Below, piece by piece: positions 1-7,002 of a stretch of 64,000 nt of DNA (position 1 is the stretch's first letter; the number at the start of each line of letters is the position of its first letter). Made by a program: the position numbers and the translations under genes. Under the pieces are notes generated by a model that searched no databases, was not told the origin of the DNA, and was given only the letters and a program-made list of their open reading frames with translations. The DNA comes from Propionibacteriaceae bacterium P6A17 (GTDB taxonomy: Bacteria > Actinomycetota > Actinomycetes > Propionibacteriales > Propionibacteriaceae), in assembly GCA_000619965.1 (NCBI GenBank), contig JHVD01000009.1, positions 1 to 64,000 on the forward strand, in the 5' to 3' direction.

Positions 1-294
1 GACCGGGTCGTCGAGCTTGGCGCAACACCCTCGACGGGAACCGTCGGGGACTCGTATGACAACGCCCTCGCCGAGGCGGTCAACAACCTCTACAAGACCG
101 AGCTGATCCGCCAGCGCGGCCCCTGGAGGACCGTCGAGCAGGTCGAGCTCGCGACGCTCGAATGGGTGTGGTGGTGGAACCATCAACGCCTGCACGGCGA
201 ACTCGGCATGCGCACCCCGATCGAGATCGAGGACGCGTACTACGCTGACCTCGAATCAGGCCTCCCGGCGACCGCCGGACAGGGAAACCGATAG
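1..294 (+). mobile_element. IS3-family transposase (orfB), 3' end only
   Basis: The frame is open from the window edge and encodes 97 residues of the C-terminal part of an rve-type DDE integrase core. GDSYDNALAEAVN contains the second-Asp region of IS3/IS150-type transposases, and WWWNHQRLHGELGMRTPIE is the usual C-terminal block (NxxRxHxxLGxxTP). The stop is TAG at 292-294. The 5' part of the element lies outside the window, so completeness cannot be judged. It ends about 6 nt before a broken serine recombinase, which suggests that the IS inserted into, or recombined with, that gene. The family call is secure; the IS subgroup is not assigned. Confidence 0.9.
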
Positions 295-299
295 GAACG

Positions 300-640
300 A
301 AACCCAGGCCGATTCAGGCAGACAAGCTCCTCGAAGCCCACTTCGCCGACGCCATCGACCTACCCACGTTGAAACGGCACCAAGACCGGATCAGGATCGC
401 TCTGGTCGATGTCACCAAGCGCCTGGAGGCCGAGTGGCACGACCATGAAGGCCCCCGACAACTCCTCGCTACCGCGCTACGATTCTTGGCCGACTGCGGC
501 CGGACGTACGAGCGCACCGATGAGTAGGGGAAACGGCTCGCCAACCAAGCCTTCTACCAGCACAGCCTCATCACCGAAGACGAAAAAGCGGCGATCCAGC
601 TCAACGAGCCGTTCGCCGCCCTCACACCCAACGATGTCAG
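300..640 (+). pseudogene. Large serine recombinase, C-terminal remnant
   Basis: The translation LLEAHFADAIDLPTLKRHQD, followed by a helical region, then RLANQAFYQHSLI and LNEPFAALTP, matches the coiled-coil and C-terminal part of large serine recombinases (resolvase superfamily with recombinase domain). The catalytic N-terminal domain and the zinc-ribbon are absent. An in-frame TAG lies at 525-527 inside the conserved region, and the frame continues beyond it, so the gene is a fragment with a nonsense mutation. The reading frame runs on into the antisense of the tRNA-Ala gene, where translation has no meaning. Boundaries are approximate. It is probably the relic of an integrase of a lost element next to the tRNA. 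Confidence 0.7.
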
Positions 641-663
641 GTGTTCTACTACGTCCGATCTGG

Positions 664-736
664 TGGAGCTAAGGGGATTCGAACCCCTGACCTTCTCATT
701 GCGAACGAGACGCGCTACCAACTGCGCCATAGCCCC
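664..736 (-). tRNA. tRNA-Ala (anticodon CGC)
   Basis: On the minus strand the sequence folds into a canonical 73-nt cloverleaf. The acceptor arm is GGGGCTA/TAGCTCC, the D stem GCGC/GCGC, the anticodon stem TCTCG/TGAGA with loop TTCGCAA (anticodon CGC, reading GCG), the T arm AGGGG-TTCGAAT-CCCCT, and the discriminator is A. CCA is not encoded. A promoter lies at 749-777. The 3' end of the gene faces the mobile-element debris at 1-640, the usual arrangement for an integration hot spot. Confidence 0.95.
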
Positions 737-748
737 AGGCGAGGCACC

Positions 749-777
749 AAACTACCACCTCTGAGCTGATGCTCCAA
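749..777 (-). promoter_or_regulatory. Promoter of tRNA-Ala
   Basis: On the minus strand, TTGGAG (772-777) and TAGTTT (749-754) are separated by exactly 17 nt. Transcription would start about 6 nt before the mature tRNA 5' end. Confidence 0.65.
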
Positions 778-929
778 ACTGGCCTGTCGGCAGTCTGCGT
801 GGGTTACGGGTCAGCGACCTCTCGTCCGGCCATCCCAACCGTGGCGAGGTCCGACCACACGCGTTGAAGCGCAGGCCGATCGAAGTTTCCGGGGTGCGAA
901 TCAACCTGATCTGTGGAGAACTCCAAGAA

Positions 930-948
930 ATGACCCCGTCGCTTGCAA
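930..948 (+). promoter_or_regulatory. Conserved box upstream of lipoprotein cassette A
   Basis: ATGACCCCGTCGCTTGCAA closely matches sequences at 2190-2208 and 3979-3996, upstream of the two other cassettes, and follows a shared TGTGGAGAACTCC in copies A and B. The position 40-60 nt before each lipoprotein start suggests a duplicated promoter or operator. Its function is unknown. Confidence 0.4.
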
Positions 949-990
949 AGGTGGCCACGGAACAATGCTTCACGATCAGGGGGCCAGACG

Positions 991-1674
991 ATGAGACCTC
1001 AACGTGGATGGGCAGCACTGCCCATGAGCGTCATGGTGATGTTGCTCGCCGGATGCGCGGCACAGTCCGGCGAAGGGCAGGCTGGCGTAGCGACGGTCAG
1101 CCCGACGAGCGCTCCTGCCGAGGGATCGCCGTCGGAGCCCACGCCGTCGCCGAGTGCGAGACCGTCGCCGAGCTCGAAGCCGAGTCCCAGTCCTTCGCCG
1201 AGTCCGTCGGGGCATCAGTCGTTCCCTCCGGCACCTGAAGGGGAGTCCGAGGAGGCGGCGGCGATTCGTGAGGGTTGGGAGGAGTATGAGCGGCAGCTCG
1301 ATCGCTACATGCATGATTCGACGATCGAGGATTTGTCGGACCTTGTCGCGACGACCACGGGTGCTGAATCGACGTATGTGGTCGATCAGATTCGTATCCA
1401 CCGTGACGAGGGTGTCGTGAGGATCGGTGACTTGTCCTTTAGGAATGTCGAGATCGGGGTCCCCACCAAGGCTCCGGATGGTTCGATGCAGGCTGTGGTG
1501 CGTCCGTGCAAGGACTTCACTGCTCAGCAGTTGATCATTGAGTCCACTGGCGAGCCGCGGCGGGTGTCTGGGGCTGAGACGGCGGATTTGGTGCGGATCG
1601 AGTTGACGATGCAGCAGGCTAGTGGCGGGAGATGGGTTGTCGCCGACGGCAAGTCGCTGGGGAAGTCGTGTTGA
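991..1674 (+). CDS. Secreted lipoprotein, cassette A
   Basis: The protein has 227 residues. The N-terminus is a lipoprotein signal peptide ending in the lipobox LAGC (lipidated Cys22). A Ser/Pro/Thr-rich linker with PSPSPS repeats (about residues 40-72) follows, then a globular domain opening with GHQSFPPAPEGESEEAAAI. That domain recurs in the cassette B and C lipoproteins, so the three are paralogues. The layout resembles actinobacterial lipoproteins with a C-terminal NTF2-like domain (DUF6318 type), but I cannot confirm membership. ATG 991 was preferred to ATG 943 because it places the signal peptide at the terminus and follows AGGGGG. A decayed partner gene overlaps its 3' end. The function is unknown; it is anchored on the outer face of the membrane. 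Confidence 0.8.
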   Translation: MRPQRGWAALPMSVMVMLLAGCAAQSGEGQAGVATVSPTSAPAEGSPSEPTPSPSARPSPSSKPSPSPSPSPSGHQSFPPAPEGESEEAAAIREGWEEYERQLDRYMHDSTIEDLSDLVATTTGAESTYVVDQIRIHRDEGVVRIGDLSFRNVEIGVPTKAPDGSMQAVVRPCKDFTAQQLIIESTGEPRRVSGAETADLVRIELTMQQASGGRWVVADGKSLGKSC

Positions 1675-2193
1675 AGTCCGCCGCGCGAATCGCTCTTGCC
1701 GCCATGCGCTTGGCCGGATCAGGGGTGCCGGCGATTGCCGACCCCCAGCTCCCACAGGAGAGGGATCGACGGAGCGGACGTCGTCGGCTGTGGGCAGCGA
1801 CCGTCCCTTGGGACTGGCGATTCGTGGTCAGGTGGTCGCCGTGTCGGGACTCTCTCCAGTGGGGAGCGTGCTTGTCAGAGTGCATTCGTGAACTGGGTGC
1901 GGGGCCATCAGGGGCCGTTGCGCCAATCTGAACTGCCAAGGGCGAAGGTCGACTCGATCCAGCCTGGCCATGAGGGTGTGGAGGGCGTCCACCGCTGCGC
2001 GCGACGCCCTCGCGCGGATGGCTGCTCCCGCCTGCCATCCCGCCCCGGCTCCACGGTCGATAGCGGTGCCAATTTGGGTTGGCCCTCTTGTGTCCGAGAT
2101 CCGACGGCGCTGTTCCCGATCGTCGTCGGATCGTCGACGGGTTGCCGTCGGGCGATTGCGTTGGGACTGGGTGTGGAGAACTCCGAGACGTGA
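1668..2193 (+). pseudogene. Decayed copy of the cassette partner gene (A)
   Basis: It starts at GTG 1668 and overlaps the lipoprotein stop, like the intact partner at 2952. A signal-peptide-like start (LKSAARIALAAMRLAGSG) is followed by a frameshift. Another frame then gives ACQSAFVNWVRGHQG, equivalent to ACQNAFGTWLQGYQM of the intact copy. The DNA similarity is plain around 1869-2020. After about 2040 the homology stops and the C-terminal half is missing. I call it a frameshifted, 3'-truncated paralogue; the limits are approximate. Confidence 0.65.
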
Positions 2194-2208
2194 CCCAATC
2201 GGTTGCAA
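2190..2208 (+). promoter_or_regulatory. Conserved box upstream of lipoprotein cassette B
   Basis: GTGACCCAATCGGTTGCAA is the second copy of the box found at 930-948 and 3979-3996. The preceding TGTGGAGAACTCC is identical in copies A and B. Confidence 0.4.
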
Positions 2209-2250
2209 GGGTTGTCCCGTACTCCCGATCTTGAGCGGAAGGGCCTTGTG

Positions 2251-2964
2251 ATGACGCTTCGACTCTTCTGGGCAACGTTGCCCGCGACTACTGCCATTGC
2301 CTTGTTGATGACTGGATGTGGAGGGCAGCCCCGTGATCCGGGTGAGGATGCGTCGGTGCCGACGACGCCCTCGGCTTCGGCGTCTGTGCCGGAGCCGGCT
2401 GCTTCGTCGGAGGCGGTGAGCGCGACACCGAGTGCGAGCCCGTCGCCGAGTCCCAGTTCTTCGCCGAGTCCCAGTTCTTCGCCGAGTCCGTCGGGGCATC
2501 AGTCGTTCCCTCCGGCACCTGAAGGGGAGTCTGAGGAGGTCGCTGCGATTCGTGAGGGTTGGGAGGAGTATGAGCGGCAGTTCGACCGATACATGAAGGA
2601 CCCCAGCCTCAGCGATCTTTCGGCGCTCACCGCGACAGCAACAGGCAAGGAAGTCGACTTTCTTGTCCAGTCGATGCGGAAGTACCGAGAGGCTGGAATG
2701 GTGCGCGTTGGCGATCTGGCCTTCAGGGATGTCGTGATTCGACGCACAGGGCAGGACGAGCAGGGAGCCAAGACAGCCCTGGTCACGGCCTGCAAGGACT
2801 TCACCGCGCAGCGGACAATCGTCGAGGCCACTGGCGAGGACTACGCCACTGGTGATCTTCAGCAAGCACCGACGATGCTGATCGAGCTGGAGATGGTGGA
2901 GTCGGCTGCTGGACGTTGGGTGGTCGCCGACGGCCGGATCCTGGAGAACTCATGCTCCGGGTGA
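2251..2964 (+). CDS. Secreted lipoprotein, cassette B (intact)
   Basis: The protein has 237 residues. A signal peptide ends in MTGC (lipidated Cys23). A low-complexity Ser/Pro linker spans roughly residues 30-88 and contains repeated SPSPSSSPSPS. A globular domain follows, with GHQSFPPAPEGESEEVAAI, then CKDFTAQRTIVEATGEDY and ending GRWVVADGRILENSC. It is paralogous to the genes at 991 and 4038. ATG 2251 gives the signal peptide directly; an earlier ATG at 2203 would add an unlikely N-terminus. The downstream gene starts at 2952, inside its 3' end, so the two are probably translationally coupled and may work as a pair outside the membrane. No function is known. Confidence 0.85.
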   Translation: MTLRLFWATLPATTAIALLMTGCGGQPRDPGEDASVPTTPSASASVPEPAASSEAVSATPSASPSPSPSSSPSPSSSPSPSGHQSFPPAPEGESEEVAAIREGWEEYERQFDRYMKDPSLSDLSALTATATGKEVDFLVQSMRKYREAGMVRVGDLAFRDVVIRRTGQDEQGAKTALVTACKDFTAQRTIVEATGEDYATGDLQQAPTMLIELEMVESAAGRWVVADGRILENSCSG

Positions 2965-3875
2965 TAGCGCTTTGTCTAGTGGCCATCCTCGTGCTTTCCG
3001 CGCCATTCACCGCACGGGCGGACGGGGGAGGGCGCGCTGACCGAGGCACGGGAGTCATCGTCATCATCGGCCAGGGTGGCGAGTATCTGGTACCACCTGG
3101 CTCCGGAGGCTCCTCGTCAAGCGCTCGTCGTGTGTGTACGTTTGCTGGCAAGGAGATCGCTTGTCAGAATGCGTTCGGTACCTGGCTGCAGGGCTATCAG
3201 ATGTGGTGTCGGAAGGCTGACCCCCAGCCTCCGAAGACCGACCCAATCTGGCGCGGACATGAGGACGAGGAAGGTGCCGTCTACAGCTGCGTCCGCCCCG
3301 AGGGCGGGATGGTGCCAGATTCGGGGATGACGTTCCTGACGTGGTTGCCCGCTGGCGCGGATCAGCCGGCACCGGACCCGGAGGCGATGGCCTGGCAGAT
3401 CATGGCGAGCATCAACCTGCAGCCGATCGATCCGGTGACGATCCCGAAGCCGCTCGAAGTCGATCCCGATGCGCTGGGGATCGTCGGGATGCCGTTGTGG
3501 ATGTGGCCTGCCAAGGAGTCGCCCAACACGACCGGGCCGATCTCTGCGCGCGCCACGGATCGCGGCTACACGGTCTCGTTGACTGCTCGGCTGCACTCGA
3601 TCCAGTGGGATCTGGGAGACGGGAGCAAGCCGGTGGTGTGCAAGCGGTGGAAGAAGTTCAACCCGCGCACGATGGATCGCCTCACCCCCGTGGTGTGCGG
3701 AAGCCAGTTGGGCTTTGAACGGGAAGGCGAGTACACGTCGACGTTCACCTCCCGCTGGATCGTGGACTGGCAGGGGGTGGGCGCCAGCGGCTCCTTCGAG
3801 TTCCCGCGGGTGACGACGAGGACCCTGCGCATCGGTGAAGTCCAAGTGCTTGCCACAACTACCAAGAACCGGTGA
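2952..3875 (+). CDS. Secreted partner protein of cassette B
   Basis: The protein has 307 residues with a Sec signal peptide (MLRVIALCLVAILVLSAPFT, cleaved near ARA-DGG). The mature part has a Cys-containing central region (ACQNAFGTWLQGYQMWC) and a C-terminal beta-rich segment with WDLGDGSKPVVC and TPVVCGSQL, then a beta-strand pattern ending TRTLRIGEVQVLATT. That C-terminal layout (xGDG...C...C, tryptophan-rich strands, RIGEVQ) resembles secreted actinobacterial proteins of unknown function often annotated as PKD-like or ATP/GTP-binding. ATG 2952 overlaps the lipoprotein stop by 13 nt. It is the only complete copy of three in the window. It probably acts with the lipoprotein at the cell envelope. 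Confidence 0.75.
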   Translation: MLRVIALCLVAILVLSAPFTARADGGGRADRGTGVIVIIGQGGEYLVPPGSGGSSSSARRVCTFAGKEIACQNAFGTWLQGYQMWCRKADPQPPKTDPIWRGHEDEEGAVYSCVRPEGGMVPDSGMTFLTWLPAGADQPAPDPEAMAWQIMASINLQPIDPVTIPKPLEVDPDALGIVGMPLWMWPAKESPNTTGPISARATDRGYTVSLTARLHSIQWDLGDGSKPVVCKRWKKFNPRTMDRLTPVVCGSQLGFEREGEYTSTFTSRWIVDWQGVGASGSFEFPRVTTRTLRIGEVQVLATTTKNR

Positions 3876-3978
3876 CGTGTCGGCGGGAATGGCATCTGCC
3901 GACGCTGACACGGCCTCTCGCTCTACGCGTGCGCAGCAGTGCGGCCGTGTGGGTCCGGGCTGTGCAGCCCTCGGTGAT

Positions 3979-3996
3979 GTGACCCCATCGGTCGCG
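3979..3996 (+). promoter_or_regulatory. Conserved box upstream of lipoprotein cassette C
   Basis: GTGACCCCATCGGTCGCG is the third copy of the element at 930-948 and 2190-2208, again about 40 nt before a lipoprotein start. Confidence 0.35.
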
Positions 3997-4037
3997 CTGC
4001 TTCTTCCATGTGATGGCTTGTCAGGAAGGATGTCGTG

Positions 4038-4754
4038 ATGTTGTTTCGCGTGCTCCGGGCCGTGCTGCCCGCGGCAATGGCCGTCGCGCTGACGGCGTGC
4101 GCTGGCTCCTCGGGGGAAGGCGGGGGCGCCTCGTCGTCGGTGCCGACGACGACCTCCGCCTCCGTCAGGCCTTCGGCGCCGGAATCGGTGAGCGCGTCAC
4201 CGAGCATGAGCCCGTCGCTCAGCCCTGATTCGAGCCTCGATCCGAGCCCCGATCCGAGCCCCAGCGCTTCGTCGAGCCTGTCGTCGGGGCATGAGTCGTT
4301 CCCCCCCCCGGCTCCTGCGGAGGAATCGGAGGAAGTCGCTGCGATCCGCGAGGGATGGGAGGAATATGAGCGCGAGGATGATCGCTTCCGGAAGGATTCG
4401 TCGCTCAGTGACTTCTCGTCGTTGGTCTAGACGACGACGGGGGTGCGTACGGAGCGCGCGATCAGCTCGATCCGTTCGTGGCGGGAAGCTGGCGTGATCC
4501 GGGTGGGGGACCTGAGCTTCCGCGACCTGGCCATAGAGGCTCCACGGCAGGGTGCGTCGGGAGAGTGGCAGGCGCGTTTGACCATGTGCAAGGACTTCAC
4601 GAAGCAGCAGCGCGTCGTCGAAGCGACCGGCAAGGAGTACCGGGTGGAAGGGAAGGAGAACGTCGCGACGATGCGAGGCCACTACACCATGCAGCGGACC
4701 GACGACGGACGGTGGGTCGTCGCCGACGTGGAGGGCCAAGCCGAACCCTGCTGA
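4038..4754 (+). pseudogene. Lipoprotein, cassette C, with an internal amber codon
   Basis: The start ATG 4038 follows an AGGAAGGA ribosome-binding site. The signal peptide ends LTAC (Cys21), then come a Ser/Pro linker and the domain start GHESFPPPAPAEESEEVAAI. At codon 131 (TAG, 4428-4430) the frame stops where paralogue A has GCG (Ala) in VATTTG. The same frame then stays open and homologous to 4754 (VGDLSFRDLAIEAPRQG, CKDFTKQQRVVEATGKEY, GRWVVADVEGQAEPC). No frameshift is visible, so this is a single nonsense lesion. Without readthrough, only a 130-residue lipoprotein lacking most of the domain would be made. Confidence 0.8.
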
Positions 4755-4856
4755 GGCCGTTCGAGATGCCCCCGATCACCGCCCTCCCACGCGGTCGCCG
4801 CGAGGTCCTCGTCGCAGCTTTGCACCCCCAGCCGCGGAAACCGGCGCGAGCCTCAC

Positions 4857-4922
4857 CTTCGAGCTTCCTCGTGGGGCGACGAGGACCCTGCGCATCAGGG
4901 AAGTCCGGGTGCTTGGCACGGA
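4857..4922 (+). pseudogene. 3' remnant of the cassette partner gene (C)
   Basis: FELPRGATRTLRIREVRVLG is encoded here. It corresponds to the last residues of the intact partner (FEFPRVTTRTLRIGEVQVLA, 3798-3857), with strong DNA identity. No start or other homologous part is recognisable between 4755 and 4856, so nearly all of the third partner gene has been deleted. Confidence 0.6.
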
Positions 4923-4949
4923 GAGGCACGGCAGGCCACGCGCGCAGGG

Positions 4950-6359
4950 TCAGCACTCGATGACGTTGACGGCCAGCCCGCCCTCCGAGGTCTCCTTGTA
5001 CTTGCTCAGCATGTCCTTGCCGGTGTCGCGCATCGTCTTGATGGCGGTGTCGAGCGGCACTTGGTGCCGGCCGTCGCTCCACATCGCCATGCGTGCGGCA
5101 TTGATGGCCTTGACCGCCGCGATGGCGTTGCGTTCGATGCAGGGGATCTGGACGAGGCCGGCCACCGGGTCGCAGGTGAGGCCGAGCGAATGCTCCATCG
5201 CGATCTCCGCGGCGTTCTCCACCTGCTGCGGCGTGCCGCCGAGCGCCTCGGCCAACCCGGCGGCAGCCATCGCCGACGCCGAACCCACCTCGCCCTGGCA
5301 GCCCACCTCGGCACCCGCGATCGACGCATTCGCCTTGATGATCGCCCCGATCGCCGCGGCAGCGAGCAGGAAGCGTCGCACACCGTCGCGATCCGCCCCG
5401 GGCACGAACCGCTCGTAGTAGCGCAGCACCGCAGGGATGACGCCGGCCGCACCATTCGTCGGGGCGGTCACCACCCGCTGCCCGGCCGCGTTCTCCTCAT
5501 TCACGGCCAGCGCGTACAGGTTGACCCAATCGATGCCCGCCATCGGGTCGTTCGACGACTGCCAGCTCGGCCCCCGCTCGAAATCCCTCGTCATGAGCTG
5601 CTCACGCAACCGGCGCGCCCGACGGGGCACGTTCAGCCCGCCGGGAAGGATGCCCGTGGCGTTGATCCCCGCCTCGATGCACTCGTTCATCGTCTTGTGC
5701 ACGAGGTCGAGATACTGGTCGAGGTCCTCGCCGGAGCCGTCGTTGGCGCGCGCGATCTCCGAGATCGACATCCCCTCCGCCGCGCAGATCCGCAGCAGCG
5801 CCCCCGCATTGTTGTACGGGAACGGCTCCGGGGCGGCATCCTCCGGCAGCGCATCCAGCGAGACGACGTGCCCGTCGTCGATCTGCTCACTGACGAAGCC
5901 GCCGCCGGTCGAATAGTACGTGCCGTGCGCCAACTCCTCGCCGTCGGCGTCGAAAGCGTTGAAGACGAGGCCGTTGACGTGGAAGGGGAGGAGGGTGCGC
6001 GGCTCGAACACGACGTCGCGGTCGATCTCGAACGGCACATCGCGCCCCGCGACGACGATCAGCCCGCGCTCCTGGGTGAGCCGGAGGCAATCCGCGACGA
6101 CGTCCGCCGGCACCGTCTGGGGCGCATACCCCTGGAAGCCGAGGATCACGGCACGGTCGGTCATGTGGCCGCGGCCGGTAGCGCCGAGGCTTCCCGTCAG
6201 CCGCGCCGTCATGCGCGCCACGGGCAACCCCTCGAGCCGGGCCGCGAACAGTGCGGCCGCACGCATGGGGCCCACGGTGTGCGACGACGAGGGGCCGATG
6301 CCGATCTTGAACATGTCCGCGACGCGCGTGGCCGAGGACAACTGCACGGTGGTGGTCAC
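4950..6359 (-). CDS. sdaA: L-serine ammonia-lyase (L-serine dehydratase), iron-sulfur type
   Basis: A single-chain enzyme of 469 residues that deaminates L-serine to pyruvate and ammonia in the cytoplasm. The N-terminal (beta-type) domain carries IGPSSSHTVGPMRAA (about 20-35). The C-terminal (alpha-type) domain has the three cluster cysteines in GCQGEVGS, LTCDP and PCIERN. The length is as in E. coli SdaA. The start is GTG 6359. A TAGGGT hexamer at 6366-6371 (minus strand) lies 6 nt before it, so the mRNA is probably leaderless. It stands alone, convergent with the decaying lipoprotein cassettes. Confidence 0.96.
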   Translation of the reverse strand: MTTTVQLSSATRVADMFKIGIGPSSSHTVGPMRAAALFAARLEGLPVARMTARLTGSLGATGRGHMTDRAVILGFQGYAPQTVPADVVADCLRLTQERGLIVVAGRDVPFEIDRDVVFEPRTLLPFHVNGLVFNAFDADGEELAHGTYYSTGGGFVSEQIDDGHVVSLDALPEDAAPEPFPYNNAGALLRICAAEGMSISEIARANDGSGEDLDQYLDLVHKTMNECIEAGINATGILPGGLNVPRRARRLREQLMTRDFERGPSWQSSNDPMAGIDWVNLYALAVNEENAAGQRVVTAPTNGAAGVIPAVLRYYERFVPGADRDGVRRFLLAAAAIGAIIKANASIAGAEVGCQGEVGSASAMAAAGLAEALGGTPQQVENAAEIAMEHSLGLTCDPVAGLVQIPCIERNAIAAVKAINAARMAMWSDGRHQVPLDTAIKTMRDTGKDMLSKYKETSEGGLAVNVIEC

Positions 6360-6365
6360 CCCAAC

Positions 6366-6371
6366 ACCCTA
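6366..6371 (-). promoter_or_regulatory. -10 element of sdaA (leaderless)
   Basis: TAGGGT on the minus strand ends 6 nt before the GTG start at 6359. Confidence 0.5.
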
Positions 6372-6465
6372 CTCGCCGTACCGGATGCCCGGCGGGGGCG
6401 GTCGACGGCAACCCGGGCCCCCCGAGACGCGACCGTCCGGCATCCCGGACGAGGCGGGCGCGGCC

Positions 6466-6942
6466 TCAGAGACCCGTCGGCGGGACGGAGTGAAACATGC
6501 GCAGATGATATGACAGCGACGCATCCCCCAGCGTCAACGCATCGTCACACATCCCCAGCACGACGGTGTGGTCCCCGCCGGGCAACGCGGTCACCTCCCC
6601 ACAGTGCACGAACGCCGCCACCCCGCCCAGCCGAGGGACGCCGTCGTGCACCTCCCAGGCCACCGACTCGAAGCGGTCCACCGGCGACGCGAATCGACGG
6701 GCGAGCTCCGGCTGATCGCCGCCCAAGATGTTGATGCCCACCCGGCCTGCGCTCAGGATGCGGTCCTTCATGCCGCCACGGTTGTCCAGCGCGAACACTA
6801 CCATCGGGGGCGTCAACGACAGCGATGCGAACGCCGAGACCGTCGTGCCGAACGGGACCCCGTCGAGCATCGTCGTCACCACCGTCACCGGCGCCGGGAC
6901 ACGCGCCATCGCGTCGCGGAACCGAAGCTGGAGATCGTCCAT
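6466..6942 (-). CDS. Flavin reductase domain protein
   Basis: The protein has 158 residues and matches the flavin reductase-like FMN-binding domain (PF01613 type). The N-terminal block RVPAPVTVVTTMLDGVPFGT is followed by SAFASLSLTPPMVVFALD, the flavin-binding strand-turn typical of HpaC or short-chain oxygenase reductases, and later FVHCGEVTALPGGDHTVVLG. It probably reduces free flavin with NAD(P)H. ATG 6942 follows GAAGAGGGCG, a good ribosome-binding site; the long open frame upstream of it is the antisense of the FAD oxidoreductase gene. It is divergent from the gene at 7003, so the two flavoenzymes share an intergenic region, though no functional link is proven. Confidence 0.9.
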   Translation of the reverse strand: MDDLQLRFRDAMARVPAPVTVVTTMLDGVPFGTTVSAFASLSLTPPMVVFALDNRGGMKDRILSAGRVGINILGGDQPELARRFASPVDRFESVAWEVHDGVPRLGGVAAFVHCGEVTALPGGDHTVVLGMCDDALTLGDASLSYHLRMFHSVPPTGL

Positions 6943-6989
6943 GTCGCCCTCTTCTCGCAGGTGTCCCCGGAATCCTAGCCCGACGTCGG

Positions 6990-6995
6990 TAAACT
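6990..6995 (+). promoter_or_regulatory. -10 element of the FAD oxidoreductase gene
   Basis: TAAACT lies 7 nt before ATG 7003. No Shine-Dalgarno sequence is visible, which fits a leaderless transcript. Confidence 0.5.
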
Positions 6996-7002
6996 GCAGC
7001 AC

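Noticed and set aside
300-700. The recombinase frame reading into the tRNA as VELRGFEPLTFSL
   Set aside because: This peptide is a common artefact of translating across an antisense tRNA gene, not a protein terminus.
991-4330. The PSPSPS-coding stretches as a DNA repeat or CRISPR-like array
   Set aside because: They are low-complexity lipoprotein linkers; there are no unique spacers and no cas genes. No CRISPR array was seen anywhere in the window.
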